DNA of 64,000 nt from Bimastos eiseni (Eukaryota; Annelida; Clitellata; Crassiclitellata; Lumbricidae): positions 29,046,969-29,110,968 of the forward strand of contig OY365816.1 in NCBI GenBank assembly GCA_959347315.1. Direction: 5' to 3'. The stretch's first letter is position 1; every line of letters begins with the position of its first letter. Both the position numbers and the translations under genes were made by a program. This document shows positions 25,396-37,939 of the stretch, one piece after another. The notes beneath the pieces were generated by a model that saw only the letters and a program-made list of their open reading frames with translations, ran no database searches and was not told the origin of the DNA.

Positions 25396-26814
25396 GTGTG
25401 TTGCGGGTCCATTGAAGACTGTCTTAATTTCAATTTTGCACTGAAACTGACTGTTTAAATTATTTTTAATATGCTAATATAGCCGTAGTTGTTAAAATAC
25501 TTAAATCACACATTGTTTGCACCAGTTGGGTACTCTTGATGAGACGTTTATTAACGGAAACAATATATGATAGTGTGGTTAACAACAATTAGCCCAGTTC
25601 AAAGAATTTATTAAAATATAGAGCTACAGAACGCTTGTGAAATGATAAAATATCCAGTTGCAAAATTAAAAGACGGAATCTAGCATAACCATGCCGCAGT
25701 CTGAAAGTTAATACAGCGGAAAGTGTAGGCAACTTGCTGCGAAATCGAGGATTTTAAAGGAGGTATTACGCAGAAGTGATTCGAGTACAAATCTCGCAGC
25801 GAAGTATAGCCATCTCGTAAAATGAACATACCGAATCGCCAATCACCATCGTAAATTAATTAATCTAGAAAATCTCTCGTTTCTGGAGCTTACCTTTTAC
25901 GCTTACAACTGTCAAAATGTTAACAGCATTACTACAAACTTGAATGTACTCCATTCCGCTATGTTCCGACGTTTATTATCGTCCAGTGTTTACGAAAAAT
26001 GATAATTTATTCACGTTAAACGCGTTGACGCCGTCGGTAGTAAAAAAAAGTAGTTCGGCCACAGCGGATTTACACAATCGTGATGCGTCGTTATTTTCAT
26101 CTCTTATATAATTCTATGGAAATTAATTGACGTCTTTCCCTGCAATGAATCTCTCTCTGTGGACATTATTATCATGACGAACTGTAATAATTTGATCGCT
26201 TCTGTTAAAGTTATACTTTTCAACAGAGGAACGACATGATTCTGGTAAGTGCCAAAACACCGATTCAGCTATTAATCGTTTAGTTCTATTATAAGTTAGC
26301 AAGCATTTGACAAGGTCATCATCGTTAGCACTGATGGTTTCTGTGACGTTGAGTTTTGTTTTTATTATTATAGTAAATTCTAACATTCTGTGTCAAAGGT
26401 ATTGTTTTAACTATGATTCACAGCTATAGTACTTCCATATTTCCAACTCTTGTGCAATATCTAAGCTTCAGTCAATATCTCTCTTCTAACATTGCATTTA
26501 TTTGTGTTTTGGTGAATGTAACTTGGTGCGGTTTGACATTTTTCAACAAACGAAGATACATATTAGGCCTATGTAACAGAAAAAACTGCCCAAGCATTAA
26601 TTTCTCTGATTGTAACTTATAAATGGGCCTTGAAGTGAGGAATAATCAAATAAATAAAGACATTCATATACAAGGTAATAAATTTTAAATATATGAGTAG
26701 GTCTACGCAGATAAATGGCAAATAAACTACACAATAAATTGATCATAGATGGTTAAGTTAACAGAGACTGGCTCATTTAAAACACGGATGCTTAAATCGA
26801 TCAAGCATTTTCTT

Positions 26815-27112
26815 TAGTCAGTCGTATGTTCGCTTGAGCCAATTATGTAATAATTTTTTAAGTCAGTCACAGCCTACATTTGCTTAAGTCAGTCAAGCAT
26901 TTTCTCAAGTCAGTCAAATACTTTATAAGTTAGTCAGTAAAACATTTTCTGAAGCCAGTCATGCATTACCTTGCTTGAGTCAGTCAGTAACTACTTTGCT
27001 TAAGTCAGTCATGCATTACTTTGCTTAAGTCAGTCATGCATTACTTTGCTTAAGTCAGTCATGCATTACTTTGCTTAGGTCAGTCATGCATTTTCTTAGA
27101 TAAATCATTAGT
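26815..27112. repeat. 25-bp tandem repeat upstream of first Hox exon
   Basis: Units close to TTAAGTCAGTCATGCATTAC plus TTTGC, regular for about five copies at 26,985-27,095 and more diverged on both sides. It ends about 740 bp before the first recognised Hox exon. Confidence 0.85.
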
Positions 27113-27853
27113 GCAGCACTTTCAAAGGTGCTTTGTTGCCTACGCAAACTACATACAAATAAAATATTCTTATTCATTTATACTCTAAGACCAACGCACA
27201 ATCAATTCAATTCAATAGTCCTGTTTTGTTTGAAAAGACCGTCTTGATTAATCCCTGTCTTAAAAAGAAGCTATGAAAATTTTATTCACGATTTAAATAA
27301 CAATCACGATGGGAAATTATCGACATTCTTATAATGGCTAATTGCTCTTGCATCAGCCAATTGTATTCAATGTGGGCTATGACTTGAGAGCCAAAATAAA
27401 CGTGACTCATTAGATTATGTCCTTGCTTTAAAATATCTATAAAAAATGGAATTCTATTCGTAGCTCTCAATTTCTTTACAGTCCATCTTTAGGAATAAAC
27501 AATCATTTCCAAGTTATAGGCCTAAGAGAATTCAACTTAAAGTTTAGTTAACAGCGAATATTGGTGTACATTCGTCGATTGGTTTGTTAGATCAGCCATG
27601 CCAAAGTTGTAAACACATTTTATTAATATATTAAATTTAATTTATTTCGTTAATTCATATTTAGTAGGTCTACTTTTATCGTTAAAACGTTTAGTATCTG
27701 AGATTGAAGATTTATTTCTTATTTAAAAAAACTGTCCCGGTTATTGACATTTGTAAGCCTATGCTATAATGTGCTTTAAAAATCAATTGAAAACAGACTT
27801 ATTGCTAATTTGATTGTTTTATTGATTTATTTTGTCAATTCATTAATCTTCAG

Positions 27854-28593
27854 CATCAGCCACAATCGGATAGACTACTGAACCGCACATACGGCTACCA
27901 TCCGCACCCCCACGGGGTCTTCCACGAAGATGGTCTACACAGCAGACAGAGGCCATTATCTCTCTCCGACACCCAGATGATGACCCTATCGGACGCTTGG
28001 TCATACCACCCCCAGGACCCGACGCCGCGCTACGACCCAGGGGGATTGAACACCCCAACCCCCTCCAGTTCCGCATCACCCATATCCACCCCCGTCAAGG
28101 ACAGACTGTCAACCTCCGAACGGGGGTCGATCTACCCACCCTCGTTCCAGACGGGCGTTGAACTCATGACCCCGGTTCAGCACGTGACCCAGTTTGGTGC
28201 GTTGCTACAGCAGAGGTCACCCCGTGGTGGAGGGTTCGGAGGGTTAGGGCTTCACCCTCACGACCTCTATGGACAGACGGGGTTGAGCGTTGGCGAGGGT
28301 GGCTATCAGCACCCTGGTCAAATGTATGGCGATTATCTGGGCACCGTCTCTCACAGACAGGGAACCATCGCATTCGCTGGTGACGTCTTTGGGAATGCAC
28401 AGCTCAGTCAAGGTCAGGGACATTCGAAGGTCAACATTCAGCGTTACCGCCGCTGCCATTATCAACAGTCGTCGCTCGTCGTCGTCGTCAGCGTAATCAT
28501 AATCTCGTCGTGCTCACAATAGCATCATCATCGTCGTTATCATCATCAGAAGTAATAACGCCAGTATCATCATCATCATCATCATCATCGTCG

Positions 28594-28643
<50 letters not shown>

Positions 28644-29270
28644 ATCATCATCAGCAAACAATGAACAATAGCCAACTATATTGCAACGTCTCTGCCGGAA
28701 ACTATCCTCACTTAACTTAACACTTTTCTTTTTCATATGCATCGTTGCCGGGAGCGCCTCTGAGTAGGTTCTTAATGGGGCGTTAAATAAATTCTGGAAT
28801 GAATGAATGAATGATTGAATGAACGAATGAAACATTGTTAGGTGTCATATAACTCCTTCTTACACAACGCTCCCTCATCACATAAATCCATTTCTTTCCT
28901 CAACGTAGGAATACGGCATCAGCTGGGTCAGATGCATCTCATGCAACATCCTGCTCAGCAGCACTCAGCGCCGCATTCACTCCAGCGTCGATGTCCAATC
29001 TCATCATCATCATCAACATCAGCAGCAGCAGCAACGGTGATTGCTTCGGTAGAGCGCCGAAAGCGGAAACCGTACAGTCGATACCAGACGGACGTTTTGG
29101 AGAACGAGTTCCTGGCCAATGGATACATCAGTCGACAGAAACGATTCGAGATCGCCTACCACCTGCACCTCTCCGAACGACAGGTGAAGGTCTGGTTCCA
29201 GAACAGACGGATGAAGAGGAAGAAGCTGAACGAGAGGGCAAAGGTCATGTCAAGGGACTCGTCTAATTAG
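27854..29270 (+). CDS. Hox11/13: Posterior (AbdB-class, Hox11/13-type) homeobox gene, copy 1
   Basis: Homeodomain transcription factor of axial patterning, nuclear. Coding exon 27,854-28,412 encodes a Pro/Ser/His-rich N-terminal region; its frame is open 5' of an acceptor TTAATCTTCAG at 27,843-27,853 with no Met until 27,977. Either an upstream exon carries the start or translation begins at 27,977. Donor CAAG|GTCAGG at 28,412 (phase 1) joins acceptor CAACGTAG at 28,908. The last exon, 28,909-29,270, holds a 60-residue homeodomain starting [17 protein letters not shown]. It has L16, F20, Q50 and N51 in the canonical W48-F-Q-N-R-R segment, V47 and F32, and is followed by [14 protein letters not shown]. 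There is no YPWM hexapeptide, as expected for a posterior Hox. It is 43/60 identical to the homeodomain at 36,7xx. I cannot decide between 11/13b and 11/13c. Confidence 0.9.
28566..28650. repeat. (CAT/CGTCAT)n microsatellite in Hox copy 1 intron
   Basis: ATC trinucleotide run changing to a GTCATC hexanucleotide run, inside the intron just before the homeobox exon. Confidence 0.95.
28748..28832 (+). mobile_element. LINE 3'-tail remnant in Hox copy 1 intron
   Basis: GGGAGCGCCTCTGAGTAGGT, TTAATGGGGCGTTAAATAAA, then TCTGGAATGAATGAATGAAT: the recurrent LINE tail with its (GAAT)n terminus, plus orientation, 76 bases before the homeobox exon acceptor. Confidence 0.7.
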
Positions 29271-29503
29271 ACCATCAGCAAATTAGCATATTGATTTAAA
29301 TAGGCAAGGAAGGATGTAGGTACGGTTTTTTTATTGTTACGGTGTTGTGGTGCCCTGGTCCTATAGCGCTAGGAGCAGGGCACCAGCTTATTCATGAGAC
29401 TGCGTCCAGAGTGACCAAGTGGTGATCCAAGTTCGGCTTCTAAAGAAACAAGAAGGAAAAGAAAGAGGAGCCGTAGGGGTGGAATGGTCGGGTTGTAAGC
29501 GTT

Positions 29504-29613
29504 CCCCACGACCTACGTATTCCTCAAGTTAGAGGCCTTCTCTGCGCATATACTTCTGTTTGGAGCAGATAATTACCTCTGGGGTGAATTTTCAGCGTGC
29601 CAATAGTTGTTGC

Positions 29614-29653
<40 letters not shown>

Positions 29654-29692
29654 GGACAGACAGACAGACAGACGGACAGACAGACAGACAGA
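29504..29692 (-). mobile_element. Repeat with (CAGA)n end, copy 1
   Basis: 29,504-29,615 is an inverted, diverged copy of 31,129-31,263. Shared blocks include ACTTCTGTTTGGAGC and GTGCCAATAG, and both copies end in CAGA/TCTG repeat (here 29,615-29,692). This looks like a short element that carries or seeds its own microsatellite tail. Confidence 0.7.
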
Positions 29693-29894
29693 AGAATACC
29701 TCGAGGGACCCTTATGTTTATGAAGTTCCCATTTCGATTTCATATATTCGGCATCAACATACTCCAGCCTCTCATTCGCCATTTTACATTCTCACCGAAT
29801 TAAAGCGCATTATTCATTAATTCAGAGCATCTGCATAATTTGCATTAATTCATTCAAAAATTCCTGTAGTGCCCTTTCAATGCATCTTGGGCAG

Positions 29895-29985
29895 AAACTT
29901 AGGTCACGTGACCACTATTCGTATTCGGTCCGACCGTTACTATTCGGCCGAATACCGAATAGCTATTCGGTCTATAATAAGCCTA
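29895..29985. repeat. Palindrome cluster between Hox genes
   Basis: Contains GGTCACGTGACC, a perfect 12-bp palindrome around an E-box, and TATTCGGCCGAATA, a perfect 14-bp palindrome, with extra ATTCGG copies. Repeated ATTCGG near a palindrome is typical of some DNA-transposon ends, but I cannot define element borders. Confidence 0.5.
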
Positions 29986-30589
29986 TTCATAATAAGCGCT
30001 CCAAACTACAGTCCTGACAAATAGATAGGTTTTCAAATGACCATACAAAGTACCACAACACGATTTGTGGAAGAGGCGTAATCTCTGGAGAATGGTCATT
30101 ACAAACTCTACAGGGCAGACCACTGAGAATGCGACCCTTCAAGAAACACACCCATGAGCGCGCCCAGCGCAGCCACGGCTAAAGGAAACAGACTCACTCG
30201 AGTGATTTATAAAACCCGGTTTGGTTGATTCTCTGAGGAAACAAGCGTAGTTCCGACGAGAGGTCATTTTCTTTATTTATGGTCAATGAACTCATTTAGG
30301 CCAACTCTAGTTGAAATCTTTTGTATATTCGTTCCGTGTTAAGTTTGAATTTTCTAGAAACTATAGCTGTAGGCCTACCTAAGAACCTCATTGTATCAAC
30401 GCGGCCTCTTTTTCGGCGTAGAAAATAGTAATGTTTATTTAAAATATGCGCATGATCACGTTCACGTATCGCAGACATAGACCATACTTCATGAATATTC
30501 ACGATGTCTGTTTATAGACTAGTATGTGGACATTAAGCAGTGACATAATGCTTCAATATTATAACCTATTCTTTGCGTGTTTGCTGTAA

Positions 30590-30700
30590 ATATCGATAGC
30601 ATGAATAGTCATGAGGTGTATCTATGCGTATTCATGTATACACATGCATGAATATTCATGATTCATGTATACACATACATGAATATTCATGTAGTGTTTG
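30590..30700. repeat. Repeated CATGAATATTCATG palindromes
   Basis: Two perfect 14-bp palindromes CATGAATATTCATG within about 40 bp, flanked by ATTCATGTATACACAT copies. A related word occurs near 58,540. Confidence 0.7.
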
Positions 30701-31128
30701 TGCATGCGTGTGGACACACAAACGTAGAAATGACGTCAACTCAATGTCACGTGAGAGTTTTATCAACTTGTTGATTTGTGTCTTTCTTTAATATTCAATT
30801 TTAGTCTTAAATTTGTTGATTGTTTTTTTACATTTTTTGTTGATCATCATTTCGTCTAAGTATTTTGATTGTTCTTTTCTGCGAATGTTTTTTTGTAAAT
30901 TTTCGTTTAACTTAGGTGAATTTTAAGATTGTTTACTGACAACGAACTATTTATTTGTTGATTATTTAAAGAGTGTTAGGCCTTCACATGCACTCACTCA
31001 GTCCTCAGTCGCTCAATCGAGAGATCCCGCATACTGACGCACTGTCCCGGTTGGTTTTATCACTCGAAAGCTATACTAACGAATCTATTCAAATAGCGTA
31101 CTTTCTCTGAACTTTGATAGGTATTCTT

Positions 31129-31263
31129 CTGTCTGTCTGTCTGTTTGCAACTGCTATTGGCACGACGAGAATTCACCCCAGGGTCAGAAGTTAATCGCTC
31201 CAAACAGAAGTATATCAGTGGGGAATGCCTATAACTTCAGGAATACGTAGGTTGTGGGGGAAT
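31129..31263 (+). mobile_element. Repeat with (TCTG)n end, copy 2
   Basis: Starts in TCTGTCTGTCTG and contains GCTATTGGCACGAC, GAATTCACCCCAG and CTCCAAACAGAAGTATAT, then AGGAATACGTAGGTTGTGGG. This is the reverse complement, with divergence, of 29,504-29,640. Confidence 0.75.
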
Positions 31264-31659
31264 GCCTATATCCCGCTGATTCCACCCTCGGGGAACACAT
31301 GGGACACGTAGTCGAGGGGTTAATGAAACCCTCAGTCGCTCTCTTCCTGGTCTCCATGGTCAAAATCCTGTCTCAGGCCTCTCCCCGTACCAAGGAAAGT
31401 TTCCTTCTTAGTCGCCAGAAGTGTCTCACCGAAACACCTGCATGTGATATCTGTCTGCCACACCTTTTGCTCGGGAGATATACGTTTGCACAGTCGGTCA
31501 GGTGGGTCTGTACTTTGTACGCGTTTAGACCTATTGACTCTAAACCTTCGCCGTTCTCTCGGGGAATACCTCGGACACCCAGTAGAGTGGTTGGTCGCCG
31601 TCTTCCTTCTCTCTAGTCTCAACCAGGGCGAGCTCCGGGTGCCTCTGCTAGTTTATAAT
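31264..31659. repeat. Two diverged direct copies of a ~300-bp block
   Basis: 31,285-31,360 (GGGGAACACATGGGACACGT...CCTCAGTCGCTCTCTTCC) resembles 31,560-31,625 (GGGGAATACCTCGGACACCC...GTCGCCGTCTTCC). The block is probably repeat-derived. Two overlapping reading frames here have no recognisable domain. Confidence 0.5.
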
Positions 31660-31757
31660 ATAATGTTGTTGCAGTTTAACGACGCTGTGTGGTAACAAAG
31701 ACCATTAGCGTCGCCCCTCCCTTATCCAGGCTTGGGACTGGCACTCGCCGAGTGCTA
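31660..31757 (-). repeat. Interspersed repeat family A, copy 2
   Basis: The reverse complement carries GTGCCAGTCCCAAGCCTGGA, GGGAGGGGCGACGCTAATGG and TTAAACTGCAACAAC, the same order of blocks as at 8500. Confidence 0.75.
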
Positions 31758-31819
31758 TTAGTGGCTGAGTTCTTATAGTATGATGAAGCGAAGTATAGGG
31801 ATATATAGGATTAGACGGA

Positions 31820-31880
31820 AACGATTAAAAGGTGTCTTAAAGCAGCATCATGTTAGTTGCAGTTCTGAGTGTTATAAGCG
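31820..31880 (+). repeat. Family B partial copy
   Basis: GATTAAAAGGTGTCTTAAAG, CAGCATCATGTTAG and GTTCTGAGTGTTAT match the first half of family B. Confidence 0.65.
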
Positions 31881-33120
31881 AGATTTGCAATGTGATTTAC
31901 ATTTTCTTTCACTCATACCTTGGTTTTATTGTTCTCTAATATAGTGACTTGGATAGGTTCTACTTAATAATGATATATGCAGCTATGCCAAAATAGAGAA
32001 TGTGTCTCCCTCCTTTTGTCGAGACTGATGACTGGCAATGCCAGAGTTCGAGCAGGCATGGCTGAGTGAGTAAAAGACATCTTGTACAACAAAGGCCATG
32101 GATGTATAAGTCGGAGCAATAATTTGGATAAGTTTCATATTATAATCTCGCAACCATGCAGTCATAAATAACAGTGCTGCACAATTTCATTTCTAAAATA
32201 GGTCTTCCAGTTTTTAAGAATCCTAAAAATTTTACGCCTTCTATAGTCTTTTATTAATTTTAAAGACAAAAGTTCGAAATCTTTATTGAGAAACTTAGGC
32301 CTATCAATGTGGAATGGTAATTCGATATCTATCGTATACACCGAGTTCGGGGAGCATTGGATGAGCGTTCTCGTCGCGCTCTCTGTCAACACTGGTCCGG
32401 TCTTCATTCAGCTGTATACTGCGGTGTTGCGAAGGATCTAACCAGCAGACCGAATTCTTGAGATGAATCTCGGTCACGTGCCATTACAGATCATTCCACA
32501 CCAAGCTGGTTAATAAATAGCTCAACGCGTTCACTCTGGACTCGTTGGCTTAATTAGGTTAATTAAGAAGTCAGTCAATTTTTATCCTGTCTCTCAGATG
32601 CGTTCATGCACACGCAGTTGTTTGTAATTTTTTTGTCATTTTTTTTTAGTCTTATGTAGTGTTTTCTGTTTCTGACAACGCTTTGTGATGTCAGATGTTT
32701 AACCGAATGATAAACGAAAGTAAGGAGCATATAAGCTTGAGAATTAAGTGATTTAAAGGTGGCCCTTTATACTTTAAACTGAGCCGAATATATTGTTTTA
32801 AGATTTATTTTATTGTTTATTACCAGTAAGCATCAACATATCTTAGACAAATAGAGGGTAAGACTAGGGTGATCGTTTCTGTTTTACACACCGTTGTTAA
32901 ACAGTTGCCTATGTATATCTAAGTCCGTATTGGCGCAAAATTAAATTTAAGATATAGCCTATACCGCATGCTACGCCCCGAAAATCCCAGGATGCAACTA
33001 AAATACTCAGATCTGTCACAAAAATATGCTGCATGCTTTCAGACACACGTAAAATCATTTCTTAGTAACGCCATTATTTTATATTTCTTTTCTCTCACAG
33101 GAACAATTCCTGCCATTCCC

Positions 33121-33392
33121 ATGAAACCCGGCATGGACAAAGGAGGAGGAGGACGACGCTAATAATCTTTATTATCATACATACACAGTGTCATCAAACT
33201 GCAACTAACCAACCTATATATATATAAATATATATATATATACGGACAACTCCACCACTGCATGCCTGCACTTTGGCAGTGCCAGTCCCAAGCCTGGATA
33301 AGGCAGTATTTAACGACGCTAATACATTTTGTACCACTACACACATGCAGTGTCGCTAAATATAGACTGAAACTACTAAACAATTAGCGTTC
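33121..33392 (+). repeat. Interspersed repeat family A, copies 3 and 4
   Basis: 33,121-33,212 carries GACGACGCTAATAATCTTTA...GTGTCATCAAACTGCAACTA; 33,272-33,392 carries GTGCCAGTCCCAAGCCTGGA...GACGCTAATA. A (TA)n run separates them at about 33,217-33,242. A GGAGGAGGAGG run sits in the first copy. Confidence 0.75.
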
Positions 33393-33424
33393 AGATTGTG
33401 ATATTTATTTTTCAGGCCTATGCT

Positions 33425-33680
33425 TTGTGTTTAGCGACGACTGTTTAACGACATCTTCCGGTTATAAGGACCGTTCACTTCGATCTCATCAGTAACGCAG
33501 GCCTATAGATGACGCATATGCAGGCTTAGAGCTGCGGATTAATCAGAACTAGCGAATATATGTACATGCAGATAGACACGATTAAGAGGTGTCTTTAAGC
33601 AACGTAATATTAGGCATATATAGTTCTGAGTGTTTAGCGACATCTACTGGTTACAAGGACCGTTCACTGCGACCTCGCCA
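33425..33680 (+). repeat. Family B, two copies
   Basis: 33,425-33,490 carries TTTAACGACATCTTCCGGTT and AAGGACCGTTCACTTCGA. 33,577-33,680 is the fullest copy: GATTAAGAGGTGTCTTTAAG, CAACGTAATATTAGG, GTTCTGAGTGTTTAGCGACA, TCTACTGGTTACAAGGACCG. Confidence 0.75.
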
Positions 33681-33724
33681 TTTTCCTCTCCTGAAGTATC
33701 AGTTAATGATAACCACTGATATCA

Positions 33725-33747
33725 CACACACACCACACACACACACA

Positions 33748-33840
<93 letters not shown>

Positions 33841-33842
33841 CA
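33725..33842. repeat. (CA)n with (TA)n end
   Basis: About 100 bases of CA dinucleotide with two CCA interruptions, followed by TATATA. Confidence 0.97.
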
Positions 33843-34020
33843 TTTAGACTTATAAACTTCAAATACAATTCTTACATTTACCTGGAATGACTGCAATAAG
33901 ATGCACAACTCATCGTTTATCGATCTTGTCTTCAAAGTTACAAATCAATAACTCGACCTCTTCATAGATCTAATTCTGTGTATGATTAGATATCAATATT
34001 CCCAGCCTATCAATCCTGGT

Positions 34021-34382
34021 CAGGCCCGCCGACAGAAATGTCGGGCCCCTAGGCAGGGCTGTCAGGGCCCCCCCCAGAAGAAAGTACTAAGACGGAATTG
34101 CATGAGCGTAGTATTATTATACAACATACATAATAGTGATAATACCACATAAAAATGATAAAATGGTAAATAAGTACGGCAATATTCAGATGCTTGAAGT
34201 TTAATCTGATTGTAATTAAGTTCAGTTAAATTATATTTTAAAAAGGCATAAATAATACACTTTTTATAGCTGATCATAATATTTTCAAAAGTTAATTGCG
34301 GGCCCGGGCCGGGCCCCTAAAACTCGCCGGGCCCCTGGGCAGTTGCCCCCCCCCCCTCTGGCCCCCCATCTCGGCGGGCCTG
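34021..34382. mobile_element. hAT-type MITE with perfect 8-bp target duplication
   Basis: 362-bp element beginning CAGGCCCGCCGA and ending TCGGCGGGCCTG, perfect 12-bp terminal inverted repeats continuing into GC-rich imperfect inverted sequence. It is flanked by identical octamers ATCCTGGT at 34,013-34,020 and 34,383-34,390. An 8-bp duplication and a CAG...CTG terminus are diagnostic of the hAT superfamily. The AT-rich interior has no coding capacity, so the element would be non-autonomous. Confidence 0.92.
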
Positions 34383-34740
34383 ATCCTGGTCGATAGCAGT
34401 GAATGGATTAAGAAAAGAAGTCAAGGCTCATCTATAGGCGGCATTTGATCTAACTTATGCGTCGGAGATGAGGGACCCAATAATTGCAATTAAACACAAA
34501 AGTTTACTACCCAAATATTCCCAAGACATGAACTACACCTAGAGGTCGAACAGAACAATTTTCATCTAGCAAAACATGCCACGTAAGTTCAACAATCGAC
34601 CAATCACAAACGAGGGCCACACAGAAAACCCGATTAAATCATTTTTATTTGAAATAATCCAATTCAATCGAGCGACGCATCTGTGATCTGCTCAGATAAA
34701 TCACCCAATCGCCGCCAGCCATTAACTGCGATCGATCAGC

Positions 34741-34935
34741 GGTGGGCGTGACCGGCGTCGTCATTGGCCAATCGGCTGTCAATCAAGACGGCGCCGAGGC
34801 TTTGATGTTTTCGCTCGAGCGTGAAGTATATTTCCGCTGAACTAAAACCATCGGATAGAGCGACTCTTGAGGTCGAAATCGGGTCATAAGAGGACCATAA
34901 AAGAAGCGTATAATCGCCGTTCGATTTTCTCACAG
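34741..34935 (+). promoter_or_regulatory. Candidate promoter of Hox copy 2
   Basis: A tight cluster of sites lies about 600-800 bp before the first recognised exon of Hox copy 2. It holds GGTGGGCGTG (KLF/Sp-type, 34,741-34,750) and ATTGGCCAAT (back-to-back CCAAT boxes, 34,763-34,772). CTGTCAATCA follows at 34,776-34,785, which on the other strand is TGATTGACAG, the PBX-PREP/MEIS composite site. Then come CTTTGATG (TCF/LEF-type, 34,800-34,807) and CCATAAAA (34,895-34,902), which could act as a TATA-like element or, reversed, as TTTATGG for an AbdB-class homeodomain. Function is inferred from motifs only. Confidence 0.5.
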
Positions 34936-35224
34936 GACCCGGTAATAGCCGCATTGTCAAGGTAACTATAAAGGTACGTTCATAAAACTCGTCCATTCGA
35001 CTAACAGGTGTGTCTGAAAATTGTTCGGATTCCGTCGTCGAGCGGACGGATTATCTTCTGAATACGACAGAGTCTCTCTCTATGCCATGAACATTGACAA
35101 CTGGACTCTACTTTGCGCTGCGTATTGCGTAATGTATTTTTATTCTTGCATTGTATTTCGCTCTGTTGTGTTTTGTCACATGTGCTGAGTTTTATTGCAG
35201 TCTATTGTATTTGATTGTATTTGA

Positions 35225-35510
35225 TTGTATTGCATTCAATTCAATCATCACTCAATCAGTCGATCAATTGGGTTGTCGGTAAGTCAGGCAGTCAAATTTT
35301 TCAGTCAATTTGTCTCGTCATTTAGTCATTAAGTCATTTAGCTAATCAGTCAGCCAATAAGTGTCAATCAGCCGGTCAGTTAATCAGACTGCCAGCCAGT
35401 CGGGGAATGTCGGGCGCCCAACATTAGTGGGAGGAGTCAATTTTCAGTCAGTTAATAAGTTTCAATCAATCAGTCAGTCAAATCATTCAGTCAGTCATGC
35501 GAATCGACAT
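35225..35510. repeat. CAGTCA/CAATCA-rich degenerate repeat before Hox copy 2 exon
   Basis: Dense irregular repetition of CAGTCA, GTCAGT and CAATCAATC words, ending about 30 bases before the acceptor at 35,536. Confidence 0.75.
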
Positions 35511-35536
35511 GCAATTGTCGTAATTGTTTATTGCAG

Positions 35537-36977
<1,441 letters not shown>

Positions 36978-36980
<3 letters not shown>

Positions 36981-37175
36981 TCGATCGATCAAAATCATCG
37001 ATCAATGGACGACCCTTTATCGATCCGATGCGTTCGCGATGTGGTCAGATTATCGAACAGGAGACAGTAAGTGAAGTTGTTGTCGATCATTTGATCGAAC
37101 AGTTGGATCATGATCGATGACTGAACTCCTGATCGATCAGTCAACGTGTGATCGATACCGATATGATCGATCTGT
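36978..37175. other. GATCGAT-dense segment 3' of Hox copy 2
   Basis: More than ten GATCGA/ATCGAT words in about 200 bases directly after the stop codon, probably 3' UTR. The spacing is irregular, so this is not a simple tandem repeat. Confidence 0.6.
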
Positions 37176-37939
37176 TAGACCAGGCTCAAGTAACCATGGA
37201 AAGAACGCGACTGTCCTTTGAACTTTGAACTCTGCCGATGGCGACATTTGTACGTTTATATAAGTGAACACACATCCGATGATACGCACACACGCACACG
37301 TACGTACATACAAATACATGCAAACAAACAAAGTTGATACATTTGTCAACACGCACACACATAATTGTAAAACATAATTATATTAATTATATAAACACAC
37401 ATTGGCAAACATTATTATAATGGCACACAGTTCAAATGTTCTGCTGCACGGCGGTGCAATCCCATAATGGTGCTAAATATTCATTATCCACGTGACGCTG
37501 TAAAGTATCGTTACTCTACACTTAGTTATTTGCACATCTGTTGCTACGATTTGTGACGTCGATCGTTGCTATGGTAATGACCGTATACACTGTTTTTATT
37601 GGAGGCGAATGTTGCGCCAAAGAAGATTGTGTAAATATCGATTCAATGAATAATTTAGTTGTAAGATATAAATTTAGTAAACGAATTTTTTTGATCGTTT
37701 TAAATTATGTTTCTATTATATTCTGTTGCAATAAGAGTCATTTCGGACAGTGTGTGCACTTCTAATCTAATTGTAAGGGTGTCACTTATAAGGTGACAAT
37801 ATCAGTTTACAGTTGTTTTGTATGGTAAAGAACTTCGCAGTAGTATGATACCAACACCAGTTCGACTAATTTATCCCGTAGATATATTAGCATCCGAACC
37901 GTAAACAGCCTAGGAGTTCGGCATCTTATTCCACTTTGC

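Noticed and set aside
29030..29060. Hexapeptide (YPWM) search before the homeodomains
   Set aside because: No YPWM or close variant in either gene, which fits posterior Hox and is not an anomaly.
35087..35180. ATG at 35,087 as the first exon of Hox copy 2
   Set aside because: The usable donors after it give phase 0 or 2, but the exon at 35,537 needs phase 1; it is more likely an upstream short frame in the leader, if transcribed.
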